From Deltaproteobacteria bacterium (lineage in GTDB: Bacteria; Desulfobacterota; Binatia; DP-6), in the NCBI GenBank assembly GCA_005879205.1, contig VBLD01000118.1, positions 4,218 to 61,090 on the forward strand: 56,873 nt of DNA, in the 5' to 3' direction. The notes beneath the pieces were generated by a model. It was not told the origin of the DNA. It did no database searches and saw only the letters and a program-made list of their open reading frames with translations. Below, one piece after another: positions 1-8,507 of this stretch. The translations under genes were made by a program, and so were the position numbers. Within the stretch, counting starts at the first letter, position 1. Each line of letters opens with the position of its first letter.

Positions 1-1
1 G

Positions 2-892
2 TGCAGCTTCTGCATCATCCCGAAGATCCGCGGGCGGCACGAGAGCCGGCCGATGGACGACGTCCTGGGCGAGGCGGCGAGCCTCGCGCGCGAGGGAACC
101 GTCGAGATCTGTCTCATCGCGCAGGACCTGACTGCCTACGGGCGCGACCTCGCCGGCGACGCGTCGCTCGCGCGGCTGCTGCGTGCCCTCGCCGGGCGGG
201 TGCCCGAGGTGCGCTGGCTCCGGCTTCTCTACGCCTACCCGGCCTCGGTCACCGAGGAGCTGCTCGAGGTGATCGCCGACGAGCCCGCGGTCTGCAAGTA
301 CCTCGACATGCCGCTCCAGCACATCTCCGACCGCCTGCTGCGCACCATGCGCCGCGAGCGCAGCGGCGACGCGATCCGTCGCCTCATCGACCGCATACGC
401 GATGCGGTGCCGGCGATCGCGCTCCGCACCTCGTTCATCGTCGGCTTCCCCGGTGAGACCGAGGCCGACGTGCGCGAGCTCTGCGCCTTCCTCGAGCAGA
501 CCGAGTTCGACCACGTGGGCGTGTTCCGCTACTCGCAGGAGGAGAACACGCCGGCCGCGGCGCTGCCGGATCAGGTGCCGGAGTCCGTGAAGGCCGAGCG
601 ATGGGACCGCGTGATGGCCGTCCAGGCGGGAGTCGCGCGGCGGCGTACGACCGCGCACCGCGGGCAGATTGCAGAGGTTCTCGTCGAGGGCCGGGACACG
701 CGCGGTCGTCTGGTCGGGAGGACGCGGGGGCAGGCGCCCGAGATCGACGGGCGCATCTATCTCAGCGGCAACGCGCAGGCGGGCGATCTCGTGCAGGCGC
801 GGATCGTCGGCGCAAAAACGTACGACCTCATCGGCGAGATCGTCGAGTCGAGTTACGACCCGCCGTTTGACACGTCTCTGACGACACTTTAG
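2..892 (+). CDS. rimO: Ribosomal protein S12 methylthiotransferase RimO (5' truncated by window edge)
   Basis: Radical-SAM enzyme that methylthiolates an aspartate of ribosomal protein uS12. The visible part opens with CSFCIIPKIRG, which holds the last two cysteines of the CxxxCxxC iron-sulfur motif, followed by the RimO-typical LIAQDLTAYGRDL and LDMPLQHISDRLLRTMRR. The last ~65 residues form a TRAM RNA-binding domain (GRLVGRTRGQAPEIDG ... GDLVQARIVGAKTYDLIGEIV). The N-terminal UPF0004 domain and first cysteine lie outside the window. The AQD and TAYG motifs favour RimO over MiaB or MtaB. The frame stays open to the first base, so no start is seen here. Confidence 0.93.
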   Translation, partial: CSFCIIPKIRGRHESRPMDDVLGEAASLAREGTVEICLIAQDLTAYGRDLAGDASLARLLRALAGRVPEVRWLRLLYAYPASVTEELLEVIADEPAVCKYLDMPLQHISDRLLRTMRRERSGDAIRRLIDRIRDAVPAIALRTSFIVGFPGETEADVRELCAFLEQTEFDHVGVFRYSQEENTPAAALPDQVPESVKAERWDRVMAVQAGVARRRTTAHRGQIAEVLVEGRDTRGRLVGRTRGQAPEIDGRIYLSGNAQAGDLVQARIVGAKTYDLIGEIVESSYDPPFDTSLTTL

Positions 893-895
893 AGT
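867..895 (+). promoter_or_regulatory. Predicted sigma70-type promoter for the DksA/TraR-type gene
   Basis: TTGACA at 867-872, a 17-base spacer, then TAGAGT at 890-895. It overlaps the end of rimO and would start transcription near 902, leaving a short leader that carries the GGGAGG ribosome-binding site before the ATG at 919. Prediction from sequence only. Confidence 0.5.
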
Positions 896-918
896 GCCGC
901 GCTTTTCCGGGAGGCCTC

Positions 919-1344
919 ATGCGTAAGGCATTCCTCAAGAAAGCCCGCGAGACCCTGCAGGAGATGCGCACTCAGCTCCTCCGCAACGTGCAGGCCGAGC
1001 TGCACGAGGGACGGGAGCAGAGCAAAGACGAGGGCATGGACACCTATGACCTCGCGAGCGACGCACGCGACCGCGAGATCAACTTCATCCTGACCGATCG
1101 TGAGCGCGAGAAGCTGCAGGCGATCGACGAGGCGCTCGCCAGGGTCGAGGAGGGCAGCTACGGGGTCTGCGAGAGCTGCGAGTCGGACATCGCCGAGGGG
1201 CGCCTCGAGGCGCTGCCCTTCACCCGCCTCTGCATCAACTGTCAGGCGGAGCGCGAGAGGGAGGCCCGGATCAACAAGCGGTTCGAAGAGGACCGCACCT
1301 ACCGGCGCCTCAGCACCGGCGACAGCGACGAGGAGAGCTCGTAG
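919..1344 (+). CDS. DksA/TraR family C4 zinc-finger protein
   Basis: Members of this family bind the RNA polymerase secondary channel and tune initiation, often with ppGpp. The 141-residue protein has a long charged helical N-terminus (coiled-coil hairpin, about residues 1-75, with LTDREREKLQAIDEALARVEEGSYG leading into the finger). A C4 zinc finger follows: CESC at about 87-90 and CINC at about 108-111. A short acidic tail ends in DSDEESS. It is close to the usual 120-150 residues. GGGAGG sits 8 bases before the ATG. DksA itself usually carries a DxxDxA motif at the coiled-coil tip; here the tip region reads DLASDARDREINF, so DksA-like function is plausible but not certain. Confidence 0.85.
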   Translation: MRKAFLKKARETLQEMRTQLLRNVQAELHEGREQSKDEGMDTYDLASDARDREINFILTDREREKLQAIDEALARVEEGSYGVCESCESDIAEGRLEALPFTRLCINCQAEREREARINKRFEEDRTYRRLSTGDSDEESS

Positions 1345-1345
1345 C

Positions 1346-1845
1346 TCACGGCAGGAACGGGCCGCGGCGGCGCGTGACGAACGGCAGCCACGTCACGCCG
1401 AGCCCGATGACCGCCGTCAGCACGGCCCGCGTCGTGTGGAAGCTGTGCGCGCGCTCGAGGCCTACGACCGTCAGGTAGCGAGCCGGAACGGCAGCCACGC
1501 CAGCACCATCGGCGCCGCCGCATAGGCGACCACACGGAAGGTCGGCTCGAAGCCGGCGCGGCCGCCGAACAGGTGCTGGGCGATCAGCACGAAGAGCCCC
1601 GCCGAGACGAACGCGCCGAGCACCTGCCAGAGGACGATGCGCAGGAAGCCCCCGAGCCCCCAGCCGAGGACCAGGTGGCCGGCCGCGTTGATCACGGCCG
1701 TCACGCCGAGGAAGGCGAGAGGGGGCTGGAGACCCCCTACCTCCGGCATCTCGGCGAAGAAGGCGCGCGGATCGGTCATCACGCGCTTCCACGCATTGGG
1801 GAAGCCTTCGAGCGCGGCCGCACCCTCGAACTCGCGTGTTGCCAT
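1346..1845 (-). pseudogene. YIP1-family membrane protein, frameshifted
   Basis: From the ATG at 1845 the frame encodes a polytopic membrane protein of the YIP1 type: a soluble start (WKRVMTDPRAFFAEMPEVGG), then hydrophobic segments FLGVTAVINAAGHLVLGWG and IVLWQVLGAFVSAGLFVLI, ending VVAYAAAPMVLAWLPFRLAT at 1471. The missing C-terminus, YLTVVGLERAHSF ... VIGLGVTWLPF, continues in another frame down to 1346. One indel near 1475-1490 would join the halves into a protein of about 165 residues. The first-frame stop is TGA, but a TAG follows in the same frame, so selenocysteine read-through does not explain it. Whether this is a true mutation or an assembly error cannot be told from one sequence. 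Confidence 0.7.
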
Positions 1846-2049
1846 GATGAGGCTTATAAGCGGCGGGGCTCGGGGAGGTCCAGATGGGGGCGGGAAGGGG
1901 CCCCGCCGCGGCTCCCGGTCGCTCCACGCGCGCCTTGGAGCTGAACCGTCCCTCCGCAGCTGCAGGCGCGCGCGGGAGCTGTGGAGGTTGCCGCGGCGGG
2001 GCCTCTTCCCGCCTTGCGCGGCATCGCTCCTCCGCCGAGATGCGCCACC

Positions 2050-3378
2050 ATGACGCTTGCGGAGATGCGGCGCGACGCGGTCGCGTGCTTTGCGGCGGCG
2101 ATGGATGCGGTCGAACCGGGGCGGCTTGTCGATACGCAGCTCTTCCGCGAGGGGGGCACGGTCTGTCTCGGCACACCAGAAGCGGGCGTGGTGGCGCGGC
2201 ATGCGGGGCCGGTGGTCGTGGTCGGCGCGGGGAAGGCCGCGCGGAAGATGGCGGAGGCGTCGGCGCGCGTGGCGGGGCGCGCGCTGTGCGGCGGGATCGT
2301 GATCGTACCGCACGGGAGTGAGCTCTCGTCGATCGGCGCAGTCACGGTCGCTGCGGGAGGGCATCCCGTGCCGGATGCGGCGGGGGAGGCGGCGACGCGA
2401 CGGCTCCAGGAGGTGGTCGGCGGCGCCGACGGCTCGACCCTCGTCGTCGTCGTGCTCGGGGGCGGCGCCTCGGCACTCATGGTCGCGCCCGCAGCGGGTA
2501 TCGACCTTCGCGACAAGCAGGAGATCACACGCCGGCTGCTCTTCGCGGGCGCGGACATCGAGGCGCTCAACACCGTGCGCAAGCACTGCTCGCAGGTGAA
2601 GGGCGGCGGGCTCCTGCGCGCTGCCGGCCGCGCGGGAGGCGTCTGGACGCTGCTGCTCTCCGACGTGGTCGGCGACGACCCGGCGATCATCGGCTCGGGC
2701 CCGACCGTGGCGGATCCCACCACCTTCGCCACCGCGGCCCGCGTGCTCGCCCGTTTTCTCGCGCCCGCGGACGTGCCGCCAACGGTCCGCGAGCATCTCG
2801 AGCGCGGGCGCCGCGGCCTCGTCGTGGAAACGGTCAAGCCCGGCGACCCCGTCCTCGCGCGCACCCGAACGGTGCGGATCGGCGGGAACCGCGACGCGGT
2901 CCGCGCCGCCGCGCGGGAGGCCGAGCGTCGGGGCTATCGCACCACGGTGCTGCCCGAGGCGCTTCGCGGCGATGCCGCCGAGGCCGGGCGCGCCGTCGTC
3001 GCGCGCCTCGCGGCGGCGTCCGGCGACCGGCCACGGGCGATCGTCGCCGGCGGCGAGACGACGGTTCGCGTGGCGCCGGAGGGCCGCGGCGGCCGCTGCC
3101 AGCAGCTCGCGCTCGCCGCGGCCGTCGCGCTCGCGGGTGTCCCCGCGGTCCTGCTCGCGGCCGGCACCGACGGCGTCGACGGTCCGACCGACGCCGCGGG
3201 CGCGTGCATCGACGGCGAGACCACGGCACGGGCGCGGGCGCGCGACTTCACCCCGGACGCGGCGTTGAGCCGGACCGACAGCCATCCGCTGCTCGACGCC
3301 ACGGGCGATCTCGTCCGCACCGGACCGACGGGCACGAACGTCGCCGACCTGGTGGTCGCGCTGCGTGCCGCATGCTAA
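2050..3378 (+). CDS. Glycerate 2-kinase, MOFRL family (type II)
   Basis: Phosphorylates D-glycerate to 2-phosphoglycerate, feeding glyoxylate, hydroxypyruvate or serine-cycle carbon into glycolysis. The 442-residue protein has the family order: an N-terminal Rossmann-like domain with VVVVGAGKAARKMAEA, the GGHPVPD and VVLGGGASALM loops, NTVRKHCSQVKGGGL, LLLSDVVGDDPAIIGSGPT, then the C-terminal MOFRL domain (GGETTVRVAPEGRGGRCQQLALA ... AAGTDGVDGPTDAAGA). ATG 2050 gives the normal family length; the ATG 15 bases later is an alternative. Its last codons overlap queE by 7 bases, suggesting joint translation although the functions are unrelated. Confidence 0.9.
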   Translation: MTLAEMRRDAVACFAAAMDAVEPGRLVDTQLFREGGTVCLGTPEAGVVARHAGPVVVVGAGKAARKMAEASARVAGRALCGGIVIVPHGSELSSIGAVTVAAGGHPVPDAAGEAATRRLQEVVGGADGSTLVVVVLGGGASALMVAPAAGIDLRDKQEITRRLLFAGADIEALNTVRKHCSQVKGGGLLRAAGRAGGVWTLLLSDVVGDDPAIIGSGPTVADPTTFATAARVLARFLAPADVPPTVREHLERGRRGLVVETVKPGDPVLARTRTVRIGGNRDAVRAAAREAERRGYRTTVLPEALRGDAAEAGRAVVARLAAASGDRPRAIVAGGETTVRVAPEGRGGRCQQLALAAAVALAGVPAVLLAAGTDGVDGPTDAAGACIDGETTARARARDFTPDAALSRTDSHPLLDATGDLVRTGPTGTNVADLVVALRAAC

Positions 3379-4142
3379 ATGGCCGCCCCATGCGGGGTCG
3401 CGGGGGGAACGTCTCGGAGATCTTCGTCTCGTTCCAGGGGGAGGGTCTCCACGCGGGACGGCGACATCTCTTCGTCCGTCTCGGGGGCTGCCCGCTACGC
3501 TGCCGCTACTGCGACACGCCCGAGAGTCTCGTCCCCGTCCCCGAGTGCCGCATCCTCGGTCCCGACGGGGAGCGGCGGCGCGCAAACCCGTTCACCCCGA
3601 GCGCGCTCGAGGCCGAGGTCCAGGCGCTCGTTGCCGTGGCGCCGCCGCTCGCCGCGCTCGCCGTGACCGGGGGCGAGCCGCTCGCCCAGACGGATTTTCT
3701 GGCTGCCTGGCTCGGGATGCGAGCGGGCGGGCTGCCCGTTCTCCTCGAGACGGCCGGCATCCTGCCGGCGCGCCTCGCGCGGCTGCTGCCCGAGGTGGCG
3801 ATCGTCAGCCTCGATCTCAAGTGCCCGAGCAACACGGGCGAGCGCGCGCGCTGGGACGAGCACGCGGCGTGTCTCGAGGCAGCCGTCGCCGCCGGTCGAG
3901 ATGTCTACGTCAAGATGCCCGTCGACGAGGGCACGCTCGCCGAGGAGGTGGAGCACGGCGCGCGGCTCGTCGCGGCGGTGCACCCGGCGGTGCCCCTCTT
4001 CCTGACCCCGCTCACGCTGCCCCATGGGACCGACTTCACGATCAGCGCCGCGACGCTCGAGCGCCTCCACGCGGTCGCGAGCCGCCGTCATCCCGACGTG
4101 CGAGTGCTGCCGCAGCTCCACAAGGTGCTCGGGATTCTCTGA
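3372..4142 (+). CDS. queE: 7-carboxy-7-deazaguanine synthase QueE
   Basis: Radical-SAM enzyme converting 6-carboxy-tetrahydropterin to 7-carboxy-7-deazaguanine in queuosine (preQ0) synthesis. The substrate-binding VSFQGEG motif is followed by GCPLRCRYCDTPES, whose three cysteines are spaced CxxxCxxC for the 4Fe-4S cluster, and by the SAM-binding VTGGEPL. At 256 residues it is somewhat longer than the 210-230 usual for the family. The ATG at 3372 overlaps the preceding gene; the ATG at 3390 is an alternative. folE at 10.6 kb and a PTPS-like gene at 52.2 kb could supply earlier steps, though the latter lacks the usual catalytic cysteine. Confidence 0.9.
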   Translation: MLNGRPMRGRGGNVSEIFVSFQGEGLHAGRRHLFVRLGGCPLRCRYCDTPESLVPVPECRILGPDGERRRANPFTPSALEAEVQALVAVAPPLAALAVTGGEPLAQTDFLAAWLGMRAGGLPVLLETAGILPARLARLLPEVAIVSLDLKCPSNTGERARWDEHAACLEAAVAAGRDVYVKMPVDEGTLAEEVEHGARLVAAVHPAVPLFLTPLTLPHGTDFTISAATLERLHAVASRRHPDVRVLPQLHKVLGIL

Positions 4143-5164
4143 TGGCGCGTGTCCGGGCGACGCGCCCCCAGCCCGCCACCCTCATCCCGGGGGACGGTAT
4201 CGGTCCCGAGGTGATCGCCGCCGCGGTGCTGGCCATCGAGGCGGCGGGCGGCCGCATCGTGTGGGACGTCCAGAAGGCGGGCAAGGCCTCCTTCGACGAG
4301 TCGGGGACGCCGATCCCCGACTCGCTCATCCGATCGATTCGCCGCACCCGGGTCGGCCTGAAGGGCCCGCTCGAGACGCAGGTCGGGCGCGTGGGGTACC
4401 GCAGCGTGAACGTCGCGCTGCGCAAGACGTTCGATCTCTACGCCAACGTCCGGCCGATCCGGACGCTTCCCGGCGTGCGCTCGGCGTTCTCGGGCGTCGA
4501 CCTGATCGTCGTGCGGGAGAACACCGAGGACGTCTACTCCGGGATCGAGCACCAGATCGCCCCGGGCGTGGTGGAGGCCGTCAAGGTGATCACCGCGCGC
4601 GCCTCGCGCCGCATCGCGCGCTACGCCTTCGAGCTGGCGCGGCGCGAGCGCCGCCGGCGCGTGACCGCCATCCACAAGGCGAACATCATGAAGCTCTCCG
4701 ACGGGCTCTTCCTCGCCTGCGCGCGACAGGTCGGCAAGCTCCATCGGCGCATCAAGTACGACGAGCTGATCGTCGACAACGCCTGCATGCAGCTCGTGCT
4801 CCGGCCGCAGGAGTTCGACTTCCTGCTGCTCGTGAACCTCTACGGTGACATCGTCTCGGACCTGTGCTCCGGGCTCGTCGGTGGCCTCGGCCTGGTGCCG
4901 GGCGCGAACGTGGGCGACCGCTGCGCGATCTTCGAGGCGGTGCACGGGACGGCGCCGGACATCGCGGGGAAGGGGGTGGCCAACCCGCTCGCGGCCATCT
5001 TCTCCGGCATCATGCTGCTCCGGCACGTCGGTCAGACGGCTCCTGCGAACCGTCTCGAGCGCGCCGCCCACCGCCTCCTGGCGGAGCGTCGCGTGCTGAC
5101 GCCCGACCTCGGCGGCAAGGCCACCACCAAGAAGATGACCGAGCGTCTGATCGCGCTCCTGTAG
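4142..5164 (+). CDS. NAD-dependent isocitrate dehydrogenase (IDH/IPMDH superfamily)
   Basis: Beta-decarboxylating dehydrogenase of 340 residues. It begins with the IPGDGIGPEV nucleotide-binding loop. The substrate segment YRSVNVALRKTFDLYANVRP and RENTEDVYSGIEHQ match NAD-type isocitrate dehydrogenases (IDH3-like) better than isopropylmalate dehydrogenase. HKANIMKLSDGLFL, the metal-binding NLYGDIVSDLCSGLVGG and the adenine-binding VHGTAPDIAGKGVANP complete the set. The ATG overlaps the queE stop by one base. A homoisocitrate- or isopropylmalate-active paralogue remains possible, since specificity is set by few residues and no leu genes lie nearby. Confidence 0.82.
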   Translation: MARVRATRPQPATLIPGDGIGPEVIAAAVLAIEAAGGRIVWDVQKAGKASFDESGTPIPDSLIRSIRRTRVGLKGPLETQVGRVGYRSVNVALRKTFDLYANVRPIRTLPGVRSAFSGVDLIVVRENTEDVYSGIEHQIAPGVVEAVKVITARASRRIARYAFELARRERRRRVTAIHKANIMKLSDGLFLACARQVGKLHRRIKYDELIVDNACMQLVLRPQEFDFLLLVNLYGDIVSDLCSGLVGGLGLVPGANVGDRCAIFEAVHGTAPDIAGKGVANPLAAIFSGIMLLRHVGQTAPANRLERAAHRLLAERRVLTPDLGGKATTKKMTERLIALL

Positions 5165-5189
5165 GCGTGCCGGCGTTCCCTGACGCACC

Positions 5190-5218
5190 GTGACATCGGA
5201 TCCGAGCCTGGGTAGAAT
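5190..5218 (+). promoter_or_regulatory. Predicted promoter of glpD, possibly leaderless
   Basis: GTGACA at 5190-5195, a 17-base spacer, then TAGAAT at 5213-5218. The expected transcription start falls at about 5225, which is the GTG start codon itself, and no Shine-Dalgarno sequence precedes it. Confidence 0.45.
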
Positions 5219-5224
5219 CCGGAC

Positions 5225-6871
5225 GTGACCTCGCGTGGCGCGACGCTCGCTCGGCTCGGGAGCGAGACGTTCGATCTCCTCGTGATCGGAGGAGGAATCA
5301 ACGGGGCCGGTATCGCGCGCGACGCGGCGATGCGCAGCATCCGGACGGCGCTCGTCGAGCACGCGGACTTCGCCTCGGGTACCTCGAGCCGGTCTTCGAA
5401 GCTGATCCACGGCGGATTCCGCTACCTCGAGCAGGGCAACGTCCGGATGGTCCTCGAGGGGTGCCGCGAGCGCGGGCGTCTGCGGCGGCTCGCGCCGCAC
5501 CTCGTGCAGCCGCAGGAGTTCGTCTTCCCGGTGTACGACGGCGGGCCGATCGGCAGGCTCAAGCTCGCGGCGGGTCTCTGGGCGTACGATCTGCTCGCCG
5601 GCCTGTGGAACGTCGGGCACCACCGCATGCTCTCGGCGCGCGCTACGCGCGAGGCGGAGCCCGCGCTGCGGACCGAAGGGCTGCGCGGCGCCGGGCGCTA
5701 CTGGGACTGCCGCACCGACGACGCGCGGCTCGTTCTCGAAACGATCCTCGCGGCCGTGCAGGAGGGCGCCGTCGCGGTGTCGTACGGCCGGGTGACCGCG
5801 CTCCTGAAGGAGGCGGGCCGGATCGTCGGGGCGCGCCTGGTCGATCGCCTCGGCGGCGGCGAGCTGACGGTGCGGGCCCGCGTGGTCGTCAACGCCACCG
5901 GCCCATGGGTCGACAGCGTTGCGAACCTCGACGCGCCGACCGCGCCGCGGCTCCGTCCGACGAAGGGCGTGCACGTCCTCGTTCCGCGTGCGCGTGTCGG
6001 CAACCGGGCAGCGGTGGTCCTGCACGCCGTCCAGGACGGGCGAGTCATGTTCGTCATCCCGTGGGGAGGGCAGGCGCTGGTCGGCACGACCGACACGGAC
6101 CACGAGGGCGGTCCCGACGTGCCGCCCGTCGTCGAGGCGGCCGACGTGCAGTACCTGCTCGAGACCGTCAACCACTACTTCCCGGCCGCTCGTCTCGGCT
6201 CCGCAGACGTGACCAGCGCCTTCGCCGGCCTCCGTCCGCTGATCGCGCCGGCGCCTGGCGAGGCGATGGCGCCCTCCAGCGTGTCGCGCGAGGAGGATAT
6301 CTTCGCCTCGCCCTCGGGGCTCATCTCCATCGCCGGCGGGAAGCTCACGACGTACCGGCTGGTGGCGGCGGCGGTCGTCGAGCGCGTGATCGACGCGCTC
6401 CGCCGGGGCGGCGAGGCGCGGCGCTTCGGCCGTTGCCGGACGGGGAGGGTCCCGCTGCCGGGCGGGGCGGCGCCGCCGGATGCCGTGGCGGCGCTGGCGC
6501 TCTCGCGCGACGGCCACGGCCTTGCGCCCGCGACGATCGGTCACCTCGCCGACCGCTACGGCAGCCGCCTCGACGAGGTGCTGCATCTCGTCGCCGCCGA
6601 CCGCGAGCTCGCCACCCCGATCGTCCCGACGCTCCCCGACCCGCGGGCCGAGGTGCTGGAGGCCGTCGAGCACGAGGGGGCGCTGACCATCGAGGACGTC
6701 CTTCGCCGCCGGACGCAGATCGCGTTGCGCGACGACACCGAGGGGGTCGCGGTGGCCGAGCAGGTCGCGGCGTTGATGGCAGGACCGCTCGGCTGGACGC
6801 CGGAGGAGGCGCGCGCGGCCGCGGAGAGCTACGCCGCGACGGTGGAAGAGGGACGCCGCCGGTGGCGGTGA
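5225..6871 (+). CDS. glpD: FAD-dependent glycerol-3-phosphate dehydrogenase GlpD
   Basis: Membrane-associated flavoenzyme oxidising glycerol 3-phosphate to dihydroxyacetone phosphate and passing electrons to quinone. The N-terminal FAD loop reads LVIGGGINGAGIARDAA (residues ~20-36). GlpD hallmarks follow: SRSSKLIHGGFRYLEQGN, NATGPWVDSV, RPTKGVHVLVPR, FVIPWGGQALVGTTDTDHEG and the C-terminal FAD contact SIAGGKLTTYR. A helical C-terminal domain completes 548 residues, within the family range. The GTG start gives the expected N-terminus only about 20 residues before the FAD fold. glpK and glpF are not in the window. Confidence 0.93.
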   Translation: MTSRGATLARLGSETFDLLVIGGGINGAGIARDAAMRSIRTALVEHADFASGTSSRSSKLIHGGFRYLEQGNVRMVLEGCRERGRLRRLAPHLVQPQEFVFPVYDGGPIGRLKLAAGLWAYDLLAGLWNVGHHRMLSARATREAEPALRTEGLRGAGRYWDCRTDDARLVLETILAAVQEGAVAVSYGRVTALLKEAGRIVGARLVDRLGGGELTVRARVVVNATGPWVDSVANLDAPTAPRLRPTKGVHVLVPRARVGNRAAVVLHAVQDGRVMFVIPWGGQALVGTTDTDHEGGPDVPPVVEAADVQYLLETVNHYFPAARLGSADVTSAFAGLRPLIAPAPGEAMAPSSVSREEDIFASPSGLISIAGGKLTTYRLVAAAVVERVIDALRRGGEARRFGRCRTGRVPLPGGAAPPDAVAALALSRDGHGLAPATIGHLADRYGSRLDEVLHLVAADRELATPIVPTLPDPRAEVLEAVEHEGALTIEDVLRRRTQIALRDDTEGVAVAEQVAALMAGPLGWTPEEARAAAESYAATVEEGRRRWR

Positions 6872-7575
6872 AGTCGGCGCGACCGCCGGCCCGCCGGCCG
6901 CGTCGCCGCCTGAACGTGGCGCGCGAGGGCCTCGAGGGCCGTCGCGCGCGTGCCCGACAGATCGTACGCGGCCTGGCACGCGCCTATCCCGACGCATGGT
7001 GCGCGCTGCACCACCAGAACCCCTGGCAGCTGCTCGTCGCGACCATCCTCTCGGCGCAGTGCACGGACGCGATGGTGAACCAGGTGACGCCGCGCCTCTT
7101 TGGCGCCTATCCCGGCCCTCGCGAGCTGGCCGCCGCGCCGTCCGATGCGGTGGAAGCGATCATCAAGTCGACTGGATTCTTCCGCCAGAAGGCGAAGGCG
7201 CTCCAGGCGGTGGCGCGCATCCTCGTCGAGCGGCACGAGGGTCAGGTCCCCGAGACGATGGAAGCGCTCTGCGCGCTCCCGGGGGTGGGGCGGAAGACCG
7301 CCAACGTCGTGCTCGGGACGGCCTTCGGCCAGCCGGCCATCTTCGTCGACACCCACGTGCGGCGGCTGGCAGGGCGGCTCGGGCTCACCACGAACGACGA
7401 TCCCGACAAGATCGAGACCGACCTGCACGCGCTGCTGCCGCCGAAGGAGTGGACGTCGTTCGCCCACCGCCTGATCCACCACGGCCGCCGCGTGTGCCTC
7501 GCCCGCAAGCCGCGCTGCAGCACCTGTCCCGTAGCCGCGTGGTGCCCGCGCGTTGGCGTCGTCGCCGCCGCTTAG
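6862..7575 (+). CDS. nth: Endonuclease III (DNA glycosylase/AP lyase)
   Basis: Base-excision repair enzyme that removes oxidised pyrimidines and nicks at AP sites. It shows the HhH-GPD arrangement: LSAQCTDAMVNQV, then the hairpin LPGVGRKTANVVLG with the catalytic lysine, then VDTHVRRLAGRLGL with the catalytic aspartate. It ends in a C-x6-C-x2-C-x5-C iron-sulfur cluster (C LARKPR C ST C PVAAW C). It has 237 residues including an Arg/Pro-rich extension of ~25 residues. The GTG at 6862 has GAGGGA 9 bases upstream; the GTG at 6868 overlaps the glpD stop as GTGA and is equally possible. Confidence 0.93.
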   Translation: MAVKSARPPARRPRRRLNVAREGLEGRRARARQIVRGLARAYPDAWCALHHQNPWQLLVATILSAQCTDAMVNQVTPRLFGAYPGPRELAAAPSDAVEAIIKSTGFFRQKAKALQAVARILVERHEGQVPETMEALCALPGVGRKTANVVLGTAFGQPAIFVDTHVRRLAGRLGLTTNDDPDKIETDLHALLPPKEWTSFAHRLIHHGRRVCLARKPRCSTCPVAAWCPRVGVVAAA

Positions 7576-7607
7576 GTCCAGCGGCACAAAAGCGTGACCC
7601 ACTCGTG

Positions 7608-7711
7608 TGCCGCGCCGGCTTCGCCGGCCGCGGCATGTCGTTCGCGCGGGCACTGACCGTTCCACACTCGCGTTCGGGCCGACCCGAGACGTGTCTCGGG
7701 TCGGCCTCCTA
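7608..7711 (+). repeat. Twin-palindrome repeat, copy A
   Basis: About 104 bp with two hairpins. P1 at 7608-7635 is a near-perfect palindrome with a TTC loop and a one-base bulge. P2 at 7679-7704 is a perfect 12-bp inverted repeat (CCGACCCGAGAC / GTCTCGGGTCGG) with GT between the arms. Forty-three less conserved bases separate them. The element ends in CCTCCTA, which contains the stop codon of the minus-strand VIT1 gene. Copies B and C lie near 39 kb. Here it sits between two converging genes, where it could act as a two-way terminator. Confidence 0.8.
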
Positions 7712-8482
7712 AACCGCCAGGCCGACCAGGCGGCCGAGCACGAGGCCGACGACGCAGGCGAGCACGCCGAGACCGGCGAGCTCGAGGCTCGCGGCCAGCG
7801 GGTTCTCCTTGGTGAGCCACGTCTTGGCGACGCCCGTGACGAGCAGCGTCACGACCGCGAGCAGAGCCGACACCGCGAAGGTGGGCTGCGCGCCGGGGTG
7901 GAGGAAATAGGGCACGAGCGTGACGAGCGCGCCCGACAAGAAGGCGAAGCCCGTGACTGCGGCGATCCGTACGGGCGGGTCGAACGTCTCCTCGGCGAGG
8001 CCGAGCTCCTCGCGCGACATGAAGCGCAGCCAGAGCTCCGGGTTGGACGTCACCCGCCGGACGATCAAATCGATCTCGTCGGGGCTGAAGCCGAGCTGGC
8101 CGTAGATCTCACGGATCTCCTCGCGCTCGTGGTCGGGCATGTTCTCGATCTCCCATGCCTCGCGCGCGATCTCGGCCTCGAAGAACCTGCGCTGGGACTT
8201 GGACGCCACGTAGGCCCCGATGGCCATGGCGAGCGCCCCGGCGAAGGCGGCGGCGAGACCGCCGAGCGCGATCGTATGGAGATCGCCGATGGTGGCCGTG
8301 ACGCCCGCCAGGAAGCCGATCGTCGAGATGACGCCGTCGTTGAGGCCGAAGATCACCTCGCGGATCAGGCGTCCATGGGGTGTATGCCAGGCCTCCTTGT
8401 GGAACCGCCTGAGCGGCTCCGCCAACCTGGTGACGGGCGCCGGCGTCGAGCCGCGCTCGCTCCCCGGGGAGGATGCCATCAT
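7709..8482 (-). CDS. VIT1/CCC1-family iron/manganese transporter
   Basis: Predicted metal-ion transporter of the vacuolar iron transporter family. Residues ~35-100 hold two membrane segments around FGLNDGVISTIGFLAGVTA and LGGLAAAFAGALAMAIGAYVA, including the conserved GLNDG and the acidic/Met cytosolic helix region (SKSQRRFFEAEIAREAW). Three more helices end the protein: VTGFAFLSGALVTLVPYF, FAVSALLAVVTLLVTGV and LGVLACVVGLVLGRLVG. The double ATG at 8482/8479 gives 257 residues; an upstream GTG frame would add 26 residues across the promoter and is unlikely. The stop codon lies inside repeat copy A. The metal specificity cannot be told from sequence. Confidence 0.87.
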   Translation of the reverse strand: MMASSPGSERGSTPAPVTRLAEPLRRFHKEAWHTPHGRLIREVIFGLNDGVISTIGFLAGVTATIGDLHTIALGGLAAAFAGALAMAIGAYVASKSQRRFFEAEIAREAWEIENMPDHEREEIREIYGQLGFSPDEIDLIVRRVTSNPELWLRFMSREELGLAEETFDPPVRIAAVTGFAFLSGALVTLVPYFLHPGAQPTFAVSALLAVVTLLVTGVAKTWLTKENPLAASLELAGLGVLACVVGLVLGRLVGLAV

Positions 8483-8507
8483 CCGACCGAAAAAAAGAAG
8501 AACAGCT

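Noticed and set aside
1471..1490. Selenocysteine read-through of the TGA in the YIP1-type gene
   Set aside because: A TAG follows two codons later in that frame and the homologous continuation is in a different frame, so this is an indel.
4142..5164. 3-isopropylmalate dehydrogenase LeuB
   Set aside because: YRSVNVALRKTFDLYANVRP and the RENTEDVYSGIEH segment match NAD-type isocitrate dehydrogenase better, and no leu genes adjoin it.
4088..6997. Very long open frames antisense to known genes (for example 4088-6997, 16962-19745 and 43909-47289, all minus strand)
   Set aside because: They run across several well-identified genes on the other strand, show only low-complexity Arg/Ala/Gly-rich translation without domains, and are expected in DNA of this GC content.
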